Origin: Candidatus Gastranaerophilales bacterium
GTDB lineage: Bacteria > Cyanobacteriota > Vampirovibrionia > Gastranaerophilales > JAILCC01
Assembly (NCBI GenBank): GCA_024408745.1
Contig: JAKSUS010000038.1
Span: 1 to 8,932 of the forward strand
Length of the DNA stretch: 8,932 nucleotides
Direction of reading: 5' to 3'
The notes below the pieces were generated by a model. The model was not told the DNA's origin. It was given only the letters and a program-made list of their open reading frames with translations, and did no database searches. Positions 1 to 6,304 of this stretch are shown piece after piece. Numbering within the stretch: the first letter of the stretch is position 1; each line of letters opens with the position of its first letter. The translations under genes were made by a program, and so were the position numbers.

Positions 1-1983
1 TTGAATTTCATGTGTATAAACATATTTTAAAATCTGAGGAACACTCTCATTTTTATTTCTTAATCTTATGCTTGAATAATGCTCTGCTTTTCTTTTTGCA
101 AAATACACAAACAATTCGTTCGGATAAGTTGTATTATTATTTTTTTCCATATAATATTTATTTAAGTTAAACATAAGATAAATATTGTTATAATCGTTAC
201 CGAAACAAATTTTATCTATCATTTTGGTCATCATGGTAGGACTTTGAGGAACTTCAATACAACCTGCATTTGTCCAATCATCATGATTTCTTTCTTCGCC
301 TGATATTTTGGGAGTAATTAATGATTTCGGGTGTTTTGAAGGTTTGCCTATAAATATTTCTAACGGCATATTTAAATATTCAGGTTTGTATATATTTAAA
401 AGAGAGTAAACATTTTTCAAATGCTCTCTGAAGAGATAGTCAAAAACTTCATCTTGCCCTGAATTATTAGGTTCACCATACCACCAAAACCAATCGCTGC
501 CTTGTGCAATTAGTAATTCTTTTTCTGCTTTTTCTATGATTTCTTTATCATAATTACTATTTTTTATTGCAACCGCAAAATCTTCTTTTGTTTTGCTTAA
601 ATAATCCCACGCAATATTTTTTGTAGGATCACCAATCCACATATCGAAATTTGCATTTATCCAAGAACCGCTTTGGACAGAATTTAACAATTGCTTTATT
701 TTAACTTTGCTCAAATATTCGCTGACTGTTATTACTTCTAAGGTTTCATCATTGTTTAATAAAGTATATAATGCTCTTAAAAATTCCAGACCGTCATTGG
801 GATAATTTTCCCAACAATTTTCACCGTCAATTGCAATAATTGCACCGTGCTCTTCAATCGGAGAAAGAGATAATTTATCTTGTGCAACTTTAATTCTTTC
901 ATATAAATCATTTGCTGCCTGAAGAGCATTATAGTTTGCATATTCAAAACTTATCAGGTTAGACAATAGTGCATTTCTAAATACAATATTAATTTCCTTG
1001 TTGTTATGAAGATATGCATGAGGAACACACAAATCAAAAGGATCTTCTAAAAGTCCTCTATAGTTTCTTGTCATATCTTTTTTTAAAGTTTTACTTAAAA
1101 TTGATTCGTCAGCTATAGTCCATTTAAAATCGTAATTTAAAAGCATTTTTAGAGCATCATTATTTATACAAAGTTCAGGCAACCACATACCGTTTGGTTT
1201 TTGCCCGAACAGCTCTTCGAATTTTGAAATACTTTTTTCTATTTGCTTTTGTGCAAAAGATTTTAAGGCACAGGGAATTTCAGGTAAAGTTATATGTTTA
1301 TTAACACTTTTTGTCTTATCAAAATTAACCATCAACGGAATTAAAGAGTGATAATAATGACTTGTTGAGATTTCTATTTTTCCTTTTTCTAATTGTTCTT
1401 TATACGCAGGAATAATTTTTCTCATTATTTCGCGTTGAAGTTCGATAATTCTAATTCTGTCATCAAGAGTATAATTATTTTGCTTATTATATAAATATTC
1501 TATTTCCGGATTATTTTCTCTATGGTAAGGATCAAACCAAGCCAAATTAAATAAAGCCATCAAATCAGAAAATTCTTGAGTCGAAAAATCATCAACAGTT
1601 TTTTGTTCTTCAAAATATTTATTATAAAGTTCTAAATATCTCGGGTTTGGCTGTATTTGATGTTCGTAATTTGCAGCAAAGAAATTTGACAAAACAAATT
1701 CTTTATCTTCCCTGGAAAAAGTATCAACATCTGATACGGTATATTTTGAATGCAAATCATGTGCGTTATTATTTGCATAATCTTCAATTTGGTCTAACAA
1801 TAACGGAACAAGGTTAAAAGTTTGTTTAATATTCGGAAATTCCGTTGTTAAAAGCAGCATATCAAGATAATCTTTTACGGCATGCAATCTTACCCATGGC
1901 ATTAAATACTGACCTGTTTGTCCATCTTTATAACAGGGTTGATGCATATGCCAAACAAAAGATATTGCAAATTTTTTAACCAT
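1..1983 (-). CDS. GH57 glycoside hydrolase (alpha-amylase/amylopullulanase-like), C-terminus cut by window edge
   Basis: The reading frame runs without a stop from ATG at 1983 to the left edge (661 residues visible). Family GH57 retaining enzymes act on alpha-glucans such as starch or glycogen. The N-terminus has the first GH57 signature, WHMHQP (residues 11-16), followed by a YLMPWVRLHAVKDY stretch. GMWLPE (265-270) is the region carrying the catalytic nucleophile, probably E270. AIDGENCWE has D386 as the likely acid/base. GSWINANFDMWIGDP starts at 439 and GSDWFWWYG at 495. From about residue 545 the sequence looks like the C-terminal beta domain of large GH57 proteins. These are usually about 700 residues long, as I recall, so little should be missing. 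No signal peptide is seen, which suggests a cytoplasmic enzyme and so storage-glucan turnover. An AGAG lies just upstream of the ATG. The family call is strong, but exact specificity (amylase, pullulanase, branching or transferase) cannot be read from the motifs. Confidence 0.9.
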   Translation of the reverse strand, partial: MVKKFAISFVWHMHQPCYKDGQTGQYLMPWVRLHAVKDYLDMLLLTTEFPNIKQTFNLVPLLLDQIEDYANNNAHDLHSKYTVSDVDTFSREDKEFVLSNFFAANYEHQIQPNPRYLELYNKYFEEQKTVDDFSTQEFSDLMALFNLAWFDPYHRENNPEIEYLYNKQNNYTLDDRIRIIELQREIMRKIIPAYKEQLEKGKIEISTSHYYHSLIPLMVNFDKTKSVNKHITLPEIPCALKSFAQKQIEKSISKFEELFGQKPNGMWLPELCINNDALKMLLNYDFKWTIADESILSKTLKKDMTRNYRGLLEDPFDLCVPHAYLHNNKEINIVFRNALLSNLISFEYANYNALQAANDLYERIKVAQDKLSLSPIEEHGAIIAIDGENCWENYPNDGLEFLRALYTLLNNDETLEVITVSEYLSKVKIKQLLNSVQSGSWINANFDMWIGDPTKNIAWDYLSKTKEDFAVAIKNSNYDKEIIEKAEKELLIAQGSDWFWWYGEPNNSGQDEVFDYLFREHLKNVYSLLNIYKPEYLNMPLEIFIGKPSKHPKSLITPKISGEERNHDDWTNAGCIEVPQSPTMMTKMIDKICFGNDYNNIYLMFNLNKYYMEKNNNTTYPNELFVYFAKRKAEHYSSIRLRNKNESVPQILKYVYTHEIQ

Positions 1984-2014
1984 TTTTTCTCTATAACGCG
2001 ATTATCTGATTATT

Positions 2015-2043
2015 ATTATATACTTTTAAGCGAATAAACACAA
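2015..2043 (-). promoter_or_regulatory. Probable sigma-70-type promoter of the GH57 gene
   Basis: Read on the minus strand, TTGTGT (2043-2038) is followed after exactly 17 bases by a perfect TATAAT (2020-2015). Transcription would begin near 2008, giving a leader of about 25 bases before the ATG at 1983. The -10 is perfect and the spacing ideal, but the -35 keeps only the TTG. In DNA this AT-rich a chance TATAAT is common, so the support comes from spacing and position. Confidence 0.5.
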
Positions 2044-2150
2044 ATATTTATTAAATTATACATAAAACTAATTAATTTCTACCCGAGTGGCTAATATATT
2101 CATGTCATAATTTATGCTTAATTATAGTCGTAGAGAATATAAGATTATTG

Positions 2151-2155
2151 AGGAG
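2151..2155 (+). promoter_or_regulatory. Shine-Dalgarno site of the response regulator gene
   Basis: AGGAG lies five bases before the ATG at 2161. This strong site fixes the start and shows that the organism uses Shine-Dalgarno initiation, which makes its absence before ricT notable. Confidence 0.8.
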
Positions 2156-2160
2156 AAATA

Positions 2161-2838
2161 ATGACAAGCGTATTAGAGAAAACCGTAAATGTTATGATTG
2201 TAGAAGATTATAAATTAACAAGAATGGGTTTAAAATCTTCTTTAGAGGAATTTGACGGAATTTCGGTAACCGGAGAAGCTGAAGATGCCGAAAAAGGATT
2301 ACTCGTTGCAGAAAGATTAAAACCTGATGTGATTTTGATGGATTTAGGCTTACCCGGCATGAACGGTATTGAAGCAACAAGCAGAATCAAGCAAACAAAT
2401 CCTAACATAAAAATTATCATTTTAACTTCTCATGAAAGAGATGAAGAAGTTCTTGCCGCTTTAGGTTCAGGGGCAAATGCGTATTGTTTAAAAGATATTG
2501 AACCTTATGCACTTGCTAATGTCATCAGAGAAGTTGCAAAAGGTGCCTGCTGGCTTGACCCTGTTATTGCAAAAGTAGCATTGAAGTTATTCCCGAAACC
2601 GGATAACATAAGAATTTCTTCTCATAATCAATTACAGGACGGAAGAGGTCAATTAACCGAAAGAGAATTAGAAGTTTTGAGATTATTGGTTAAAGGCAAA
2701 AGTAATACGGAAATTGCAAAAGATTTAATAGTCAGCGTTCATACGGCAAAAGCTCATGTATGCAGTATTTTGCAAAAATTATGCGTAGATGACAGAGTAC
2801 AAGCAGCAGTAAAAGCAGTCAGAGAAAATATTATTTAA
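2161..2838 (+). CDS. NarL/FixJ-family response regulator (REC plus LuxR-type HTH)
   Basis: This is a 225-residue two-component transcription factor. The receiver domain (about 9-127) has the acidic pair E15/D16, phospho-acceptor D61 in MDLGLPG, the switch residue T89 or S90 and conserved K111, so it should be phosphorylatable. After a linker rich in polar residues, a LuxR/GerE helix-turn-helix spans about 165-217 (LTERELEVLRLL, then a VHTAKAHV recognition helix). The ending LCVDDRVQAAVKAVR resembles cyanobacterial regulators of this class as I remember them. Length is normal for the family. The start is set by the AGGAG site. No histidine kinase lies in the window, so it is an orphan here and its signal and targets are unknown. 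The divergent GH57 gene or the gene itself could be targets, but this is only suggested by position. It is followed after 30 bases by ricT. Confidence 0.93.
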   Translation: MTSVLEKTVNVMIVEDYKLTRMGLKSSLEEFDGISVTGEAEDAEKGLLVAERLKPDVILMDLGLPGMNGIEATSRIKQTNPNIKIIILTSHERDEEVLAALGSGANAYCLKDIEPYALANVIREVAKGACWLDPVIAKVALKLFPKPDNIRISSHNQLQDGRGQLTERELEVLRLLVKGKSNTEIAKDLIVSVHTAKAHVCSILQKLCVDDRVQAAVKAVRENII

Positions 2839-2862
2839 AAATAAAAATTTTTAATGTATAAT
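2834..2862 (+). promoter_or_regulatory. Candidate internal promoter for ricT-dut
   Basis: TTTAAA (2834-2839) is followed after 17 bases by a perfect TATAAT (2857-2862), itself preceded by TG directly at 2855-2856. The predicted first transcribed base falls about 7 bases after the -10, at or next to the ATG at 2869, which would give a leaderless message. The element also contains the alternative upstream ATG at 2854. AT-richness makes chance matches likely, so this is an inference from geometry. Confidence 0.4.
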
Positions 2863-2868
2863 ATTTTT

Positions 2869-3771
2869 ATGAAAAAGTTTGCAGTACGATTATCAAAAAA
2901 TATATATCAACCTTTAAATGTTCCTGACACAATAACACTTAAACATGGTGATTATGTGTTGGTTAGAACCGAAAAAGGTGAAGAAGTTGCTCAAGCGGAA
3001 TATATTTGCGAACCTATTGCAAAAGCTTGGGAAGGCAAAGAGCCTGAAGCATTACCTTTAATAAGAGTAATGTCTAAAAAAGATTTAGACGATTATGAAA
3101 TATTGAAAGTTGAAAACGAACGTGCTTTTGAAAAATGCAAATCGCTCGTTCAAAAAAGAAATTTAAACATGAACTTAATTGATGCGGTTTATACATTTGA
3201 TAAACATAAAATCACTTTCCACTATACCGCACCTGCAAGAGTTGATTTCAGAGAATTATTAAAAGATTTAACTCAGGAATTCAGACACGTCAGAATTGAT
3301 TTAAGACATATCGGTGTTAGAGATGAAACGTCCATGTTACAAGGTTGCGGACTTTGTGGCAGAGAATTTTGCTGTTGTTCATTTTTGAGAAATTTTGACT
3401 CAATAAATATTAAACTTGCAAAAGATCAGGGAATGCCGATTAGCCCTCCTAAAATTTCCGGAACATGCGGCAGATTGTTATGTTGCTTAAATTATGAATA
3501 TCAAACATATTTAGATGCGGCAAAAGACATGCCTCCAATCGGTTCTGGTGTTATGACTCCGCAAGGTATCGGCAGAGTTTGTTCGTTACATTTTCTCAAT
3601 GATAAAGTTGCCGTTAAATTAGAAGACGGTAAAATTAAAGATTACACAAAAGAAGAAATCGAAATGATTGATGATGACGTTAATAATATTGATATTAGCG
3701 GAACAAACGTATTTGATGAAATGATTGACGAAACAAATATGGACTTTTCACATTTGGAAGATAAAGAATAA
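2869..3771 (+). CDS. ricT: PSP1-domain protein, RicT/YaaT family
   Basis: Homologues of this protein (Bacillus YaaT/RicT, part of the RicA-RicF-RicT complex) bind iron-sulfur clusters and assist RNase Y-dependent mRNA maturation. Older annotation calls them stage 0 sporulation proteins. From the ATG at 2869 the protein has 300 residues, a little longer than the Bacillus protein (about 275). It shows the PSP1 core: VDFRELLKDL, then IGVRDE, then two cysteine-rich motifs, GCGLCGREFCCCSFL (about 159-173) and SGTCGRLLCCLNYE (about 197-210). These supply eight cysteines. The acidic C-terminal tail is not clearly conserved. An in-frame ATG at 2854 would add MYNIF. I prefer 2869 because the family-like sequence starts there, but neither start has a Shine-Dalgarno site. 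The last base of the stop is the first base of dut. RicA, RicF and RNase Y are not in the window, so the Bacillus role is carried over by homology only. Confidence 0.88.
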   Translation: MKKFAVRLSKNIYQPLNVPDTITLKHGDYVLVRTEKGEEVAQAEYICEPIAKAWEGKEPEALPLIRVMSKKDLDDYEILKVENERAFEKCKSLVQKRNLNMNLIDAVYTFDKHKITFHYTAPARVDFRELLKDLTQEFRHVRIDLRHIGVRDETSMLQGCGLCGREFCCCSFLRNFDSINIKLAKDQGMPISPPKISGTCGRLLCCLNYEYQTYLDAAKDMPPIGSGVMTPQGIGRVCSLHFLNDKVAVKLEDGKIKDYTKEEIEMIDDDVNNIDISGTNVFDEMIDETNMDFSHLEDKE

Positions 3772-3773
3772 TG
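3769..3773 (+). promoter_or_regulatory. TAATG stop/start overlap coupling ricT and dut
   Basis: The TAA of ricT and ATG of dut share one base. This arrangement usually allows terminating ribosomes to re-initiate, so the two proteins are likely made from one message. The pairing has no obvious biochemical reason and may only reflect compaction. Confidence 0.8.
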
Positions 3774-4214
3774 CAGATAGATTTGAAAATTAAAAAAATA
3801 TCCGAATATGCAAAATTACCTTTTTATGCAACAGAAGGTGCAGCAGGTATGGATTTATATGCTGCCAATGAAATTCCTATTGTTTTAAAACCTTTGGACA
3901 GAGGACTCATCCCTTTAGGATTTTCAATGGAATTACCAAGCGGTTATGAAGCTCAAATTCGCCCACGTTCAGGCATGGCAATAAAACATGGAATAACATT
4001 AAGCAACTGTGTCGGAACGGTTGATGAAGATTATCGCGGTGAAGTTTGTGTCGGACTTATAAATTTATCGGAAAAAGAATATACAATTTATTGCGGTGAC
4101 AGAATTGCACAAATGGTTATTGCTCCTGTTGTGAAAGCTAATATTATTGAAACCGAAGAATTAGATGAAACCGAACGTGGCAAAGGCGGTTTCGGCTCAA
4201 CAGGGTTGAAATAA
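3771..4214 (+). CDS. dut: dUTP diphosphatase (dUTPase), trimeric type
   Basis: The enzyme hydrolyses dUTP to dUMP and pyrophosphate, keeping uracil out of DNA and supplying dUMP for thymidylate synthesis. All five motifs of the homotrimeric family are present in 147 residues: motif I AGMDLYA (25-31), motif II RPRSGMAIKHGI (64-75), motif III GTVDEDYRGE (82-91) with catalytic D85 and the deoxyribose-stacking tyrosine Y88, motif IV GDRIAQMVI (109-117), and the flexible phosphate-covering motif V RGKGGFGSTG (136-145). Length matches bacterial enzymes (about 145-150), and nothing is missing. The start overlaps the ricT stop as TAATG, with GGAAG at 3756-3760 inside ricT as a ribosome site, so translation is probably coupled. 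Its stop lies 3 bases from the stop of convergent rmuC. Confidence 0.97.
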   Translation: MQIDLKIKKISEYAKLPFYATEGAAGMDLYAANEIPIVLKPLDRGLIPLGFSMELPSGYEAQIRPRSGMAIKHGITLSNCVGTVDEDYRGEVCVGLINLSEKEYTIYCGDRIAQMVIAPVVKANIIETEELDETERGKGGFGSTGLK

Positions 4215-4217
4215 TTT

Positions 4218-5414
4218 TTATTCCGCTAAAACTGTTTCTTCTTCGTTTTCGGGTAAATATTTTTCGTTGATTTTTTTAGACGGATTTAAGCCAAAATCAA
4301 CAAATTTATCTACTAATGAAGTTAATCCGCCTTTTCCTGAAATTGGCTTCATAACTTCATCAAAATAACCTTCAACCGATAAAAATCTGTTTTTTAATAT
4401 TTCAATTTTTTCAATTAAAATATTGCATTTTGAATACATGCTTTCACCGATTTTTAAAATTTGTTTAATATTTTCGGCTTGATTTTTTTGTGCCCAACAG
4501 TAACTTATTATTTTTAAAGTTGCAATTAATGTTGAAGGCCCAACAATTACAACATTTTTTGTTGTTGCAAATTCAATCAGCTTTTGATTGTCCATAATAT
4601 AGGACAAAATACCTTCAAACGGAATAAACATCAATTTGAAATCAGGAGTGTTTAAGCCGTCTAAATTGTTATATTTTCCGCCTAATTCTTCTGCCATACT
4701 TTCAACCTGATTATAAAAAGATTTCAAGTATTTTTGTTTATCTTCCTCGTTATCACAATTTGCAAATTCTTTAAAATCGTTCAAGGCTAATTTTGAATCA
4801 ACAATGATATTTTTATTATCAGGGAAAAATATAACGGCATCAGGTCTGATTAAAGGCGAGGAAGGATTATTCAAATCCCTAAAGCCTGTTTGCGTAATAT
4901 AATTGCCCATTTCGCCATATTCGTTTTTGTTTTTTAAACCTGAAGCTTTTAAAATGTTTTCTAAAATTATTTCACCTAATTCGCCTCTTGCTTGAGAATT
5001 TTCTTTTAAAGCTTTGGTAAGTTCATTAGCAGTATTTTTAATAATTTTGTTTTCGCTTAATAACGTTTCTATTTGAGTTTTAATGGTTTCTGTGTTTTTA
5101 GAGCCTTCTTTTGTAAGTTCTTCTAATCTTGTTTTAAAAAGTTCTAAATTTTTACTTAACGGTTCGAGAAGTTTTGAATTTTGTTCGGATAAATTATTTT
5201 GTTTATCTAATATCGTTTTGTTTGCAATATTAGTAAATTGTTCCGTTACTAACTTTTCCAAATCTGCAAAGTTTTTCAGGTTTTCATTACTTGTTTTTAA
5301 TTGTTCCTGAAGTTTTACAATTTCAAATTTTTCATTGTTGTTAGAATTTTTTCCGAATAAAAATCCTAAAATTAATCCGATAACCAAGCAAACGGAACTT
5401 ATAAAATATATCAT
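4218..5414 (-). CDS. rmuC: DNA recombination protein RmuC, membrane-anchored
   Basis: RmuC proteins limit inversions and other rearrangements at short inverted repeats and are thought to have a nuclease-like fold. From ATG 5414 the protein has 398 residues. An N-terminal hydrophobic segment (about 2-21) is followed by FGKN, so it is probably a membrane anchor. Residues about 25-140 are Lys/Glu/Gln/Asn-rich, consistent with the long coiled coil of the family. The RmuC domain then follows: RGELGEIILENIL (from 143), RPDAVIFFP (190-198) leading to IIVDSK (203-208), which resembles a PD-(D/E)XK active site with D192, D206 and K208, then MFIPFEG and VGPSTLIATLKI (291 onward). A TTG two codons upstream is also in frame but touches the GAGGAG ribosome site. 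The ATG has a correct 6-base spacing, so I use it. The gene stands alone on its strand, divergent from the PIG-L gene and convergent with dut. Confidence 0.95.
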   Translation of the reverse strand: MIYFISSVCLVIGLILGFLFGKNSNNNEKFEIVKLQEQLKTSNENLKNFADLEKLVTEQFTNIANKTILDKQNNLSEQNSKLLEPLSKNLELFKTRLEELTKEGSKNTETIKTQIETLLSENKIIKNTANELTKALKENSQARGELGEIILENILKASGLKNKNEYGEMGNYITQTGFRDLNNPSSPLIRPDAVIFFPDNKNIIVDSKLALNDFKEFANCDNEEDKQKYLKSFYNQVESMAEELGGKYNNLDGLNTPDFKLMFIPFEGILSYIMDNQKLIEFATTKNVVIVGPSTLIATLKIISYCWAQKNQAENIKQILKIGESMYSKCNILIEKIEILKNRFLSVEGYFDEVMKPISGKGGLTSLVDKFVDFGLNPSKKINEKYLPENEEETVLAE

Positions 5415-5420
5415 CTTCAA

Positions 5421-5426
5421 CTCCTC
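5421..5426 (-). promoter_or_regulatory. Shine-Dalgarno site that decides the rmuC start
   Basis: Minus-strand GAGGAG ends directly before TTG (5420-5418) and six bases before ATG (5414-5412). Zero spacing rules out efficient use of the TTG, so the ATG is the start. Confidence 0.85.
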
Positions 5427-5442
5427 AATTTATTATATGAAT

Positions 5443-5471
5443 ATATTAGCACAATATCTTATTATTATGAA
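5443..5471 (-). promoter_or_regulatory. Weak promoter candidate for rmuC
   Basis: Minus-strand TTCATA (5471-5466) and TAATAT (5448-5443) are separated by 17 bases, with a predicted start near 5436 and a leader of about 22 bases. A perfect TATAAT at 5437-5432 lies closer to the gene, but a transcript from it would begin at the ribosome site, so I favour the first pair. Both are weak evidence in this AT-rich DNA. Confidence 0.3.
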
Positions 5472-5495
5472 TTTTACTTAGAAATTATTTACCTT

Positions 5496-5513
5496 TAACA
5501 TATTTTTATGTTA
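5496..5513. repeat. Perfect 18-base inverted repeat upstream of the PIG-L gene
   Basis: TAACATA, a TTTT spacer, and TATGTTA form 7-base arms with perfect complementarity. It sits 32 bases before the PIG-L ATG, where a promoter would be expected (a poor -10, TATTAT, at 5512-5517 overlaps its end). It could be an operator for a dimeric regulator. As an RNA hairpin it would be weak because six of seven pairs are A-T. Confidence 0.4.
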
Positions 5514-5527
5514 TTATTTTGGAAGAT

Positions 5528-5535
5528 AAGAGGAA
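5528..5535 (+). promoter_or_regulatory. Shine-Dalgarno site of the PIG-L gene
   Basis: AAGAGGAA precedes two tandem ATG codons (5545 and 5548). Spacing from AGGA to the first ATG is about 10 bases and to the second 13, so the first is favoured. Confidence 0.65.
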
Positions 5536-5544
5536 TTAAAAATC

Positions 5545-6294
5545 ATGATGAAACCAATACTTTTCAGACAATTAATAGCACATATATACAGAATTTATTT
5601 TTCAATTAATTTACTGCCGAAAGAATTTCAATTCGGTGAAAAACCGAGATGTCTTATACTTGCACCGCATGCTGATGATGAAACAATCGGTTGCGGAGGT
5701 TTAATGCTTCAACATCCGGAATGGTTTGATGTATATTGTCTGACAAACGGTTTTAGAGGTGTTCATACCGTTCCTACTTATGAAGAAAAAGTTGAAATAA
5801 GAAAAAAAGAATTTAATGAAGCAATGGAAAAAGCAGGCGTAAATTATTATCATTTCTTTTCAGATATTGACGATAAACGCTTGATAATGAGATATGACAG
5901 ATTTAAAACAATAAGTTTATCAGATTATGATTATATTTTTATTCCTAGTATTTTAGACCAGCATCGTGATCATAAATCAGTTGCATTATTGTTAAATGAT
6001 TTGATGAAAGAAAGACCATACAAGAAAAATGTAAAAATTGTTATGTATGAAGTTTGGACTGCACTTGCACTTCCTAATGTTTTTGTCGATATTTCAGGAA
6101 ATATTGAAGCTAAGATGGATTTATTAAAAACTTATGCTTCTCAAACTTCAACCCGTAATTATTTAGATACAATCAGAGGTTTGAATTTATACAGAGGTCT
6201 TAACCCTGTAAGAGAATATGCAGAAGCATATTGTAAATTGGATGTCAGCGAATTTAAGCAAATTTGCAAAATGTATTCTTTTTTCCATAAGTAG
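5545..6294 (+). CDS. PIG-L family zinc-dependent deacetylase
   Basis: PIG-L (LmbE-like) enzymes remove N-acetyl groups from GlcNAc-type sugars in lipids, thiols, antibiotics or surface glycans. The 249-residue protein has the family metal motif as APHADDE (40-46), with H42 and D45 as metal ligands and D44 as the likely catalytic base, followed by TIGCGG. The second site is QHRDH (139-143), giving ligand H143. These are all the residues needed for activity. Residues 5-22 are hydrophobic with scattered charges and could lie on a membrane, but this is not a clear signal peptide. The substrate cannot be told from sequence. In many genomes such genes belong to lipopolysaccharide or exopolysaccharide clusters, but no glycosyltransferase is nearby here. 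proB follows after 10 bases, suggesting one transcript. It is preceded by a divergent intergenic region with an inverted repeat. Confidence 0.92.
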   Translation: MMKPILFRQLIAHIYRIYFSINLLPKEFQFGEKPRCLILAPHADDETIGCGGLMLQHPEWFDVYCLTNGFRGVHTVPTYEEKVEIRKKEFNEAMEKAGVNYYHFFSDIDDKRLIMRYDRFKTISLSDYDYIFIPSILDQHRDHKSVALLLNDLMKERPYKKNVKIVMYEVWTALALPNVFVDISGNIEAKMDLLKTYASQTSTRNYLDTIRGLNLYRGLNPVREYAEAYCKLDVSEFKQICKMYSFFHK

Positions 6295-6304
6295 GTTTTG
6301 AATA

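Larger units (their letters stand above)
1984..2160. other. Divergent intergenic region between GH57 and response regulator genes
   Basis: This 177-base region must hold the promoters of both flanking genes, which are transcribed away from each other. The left part has the GH57 promoter candidate. On the plus strand a possible -10, TATAAG (2138-2143), lies just before the response regulator's ribosome binding site, but no good -35 accompanies it. A GC-rich block at 2080-2094 (TACCCGAGTGGCTAA) stands out from the surrounding AT sequence and is discussed in the findings. No ORF, tRNA or terminator hairpin is seen. Confidence 0.6.
5415..5544. other. Divergent intergenic region between rmuC and the PIG-L gene
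   Basis: These 130 bases hold the start signals of both genes: the rmuC ribosome site and promoter candidate on the left, and the inverted repeat and ribosome site of the PIG-L gene on the right. The PIG-L promoter itself is not clear. I see no ORF, RNA or terminator. Confidence 0.55.

Noticed and set aside
2192..2420. Two minus-strand ORFs opposite the response regulator gene
   Set aside because: They lie opposite a clear gene with intact receiver motifs. Their composition (Leu/Ser/Phe-rich) is that of antisense shadows, and no ribosome site was recognised.
2838..2853. AAAAATTTTT palindrome after the response regulator gene as a terminator
   Set aside because: It is only A-T pairs with no GC stem and no loop, so it cannot form a stable terminator hairpin.
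5083..5310. Plus-strand ORF opposite rmuC
   Set aside because: It is antisense to the coiled-coil coding part of rmuC. Its Ser/Phe/Leu/Val content simply mirrors Lys/Glu/Asn codons.
5432..5437. Perfect minus-strand TATAAT as the rmuC -10
   Set aside because: Transcription would begin at or inside the GAGGAG ribosome site, and the TTGTGC upstream is only 11 bases away. An AT-rich chance match is more likely.
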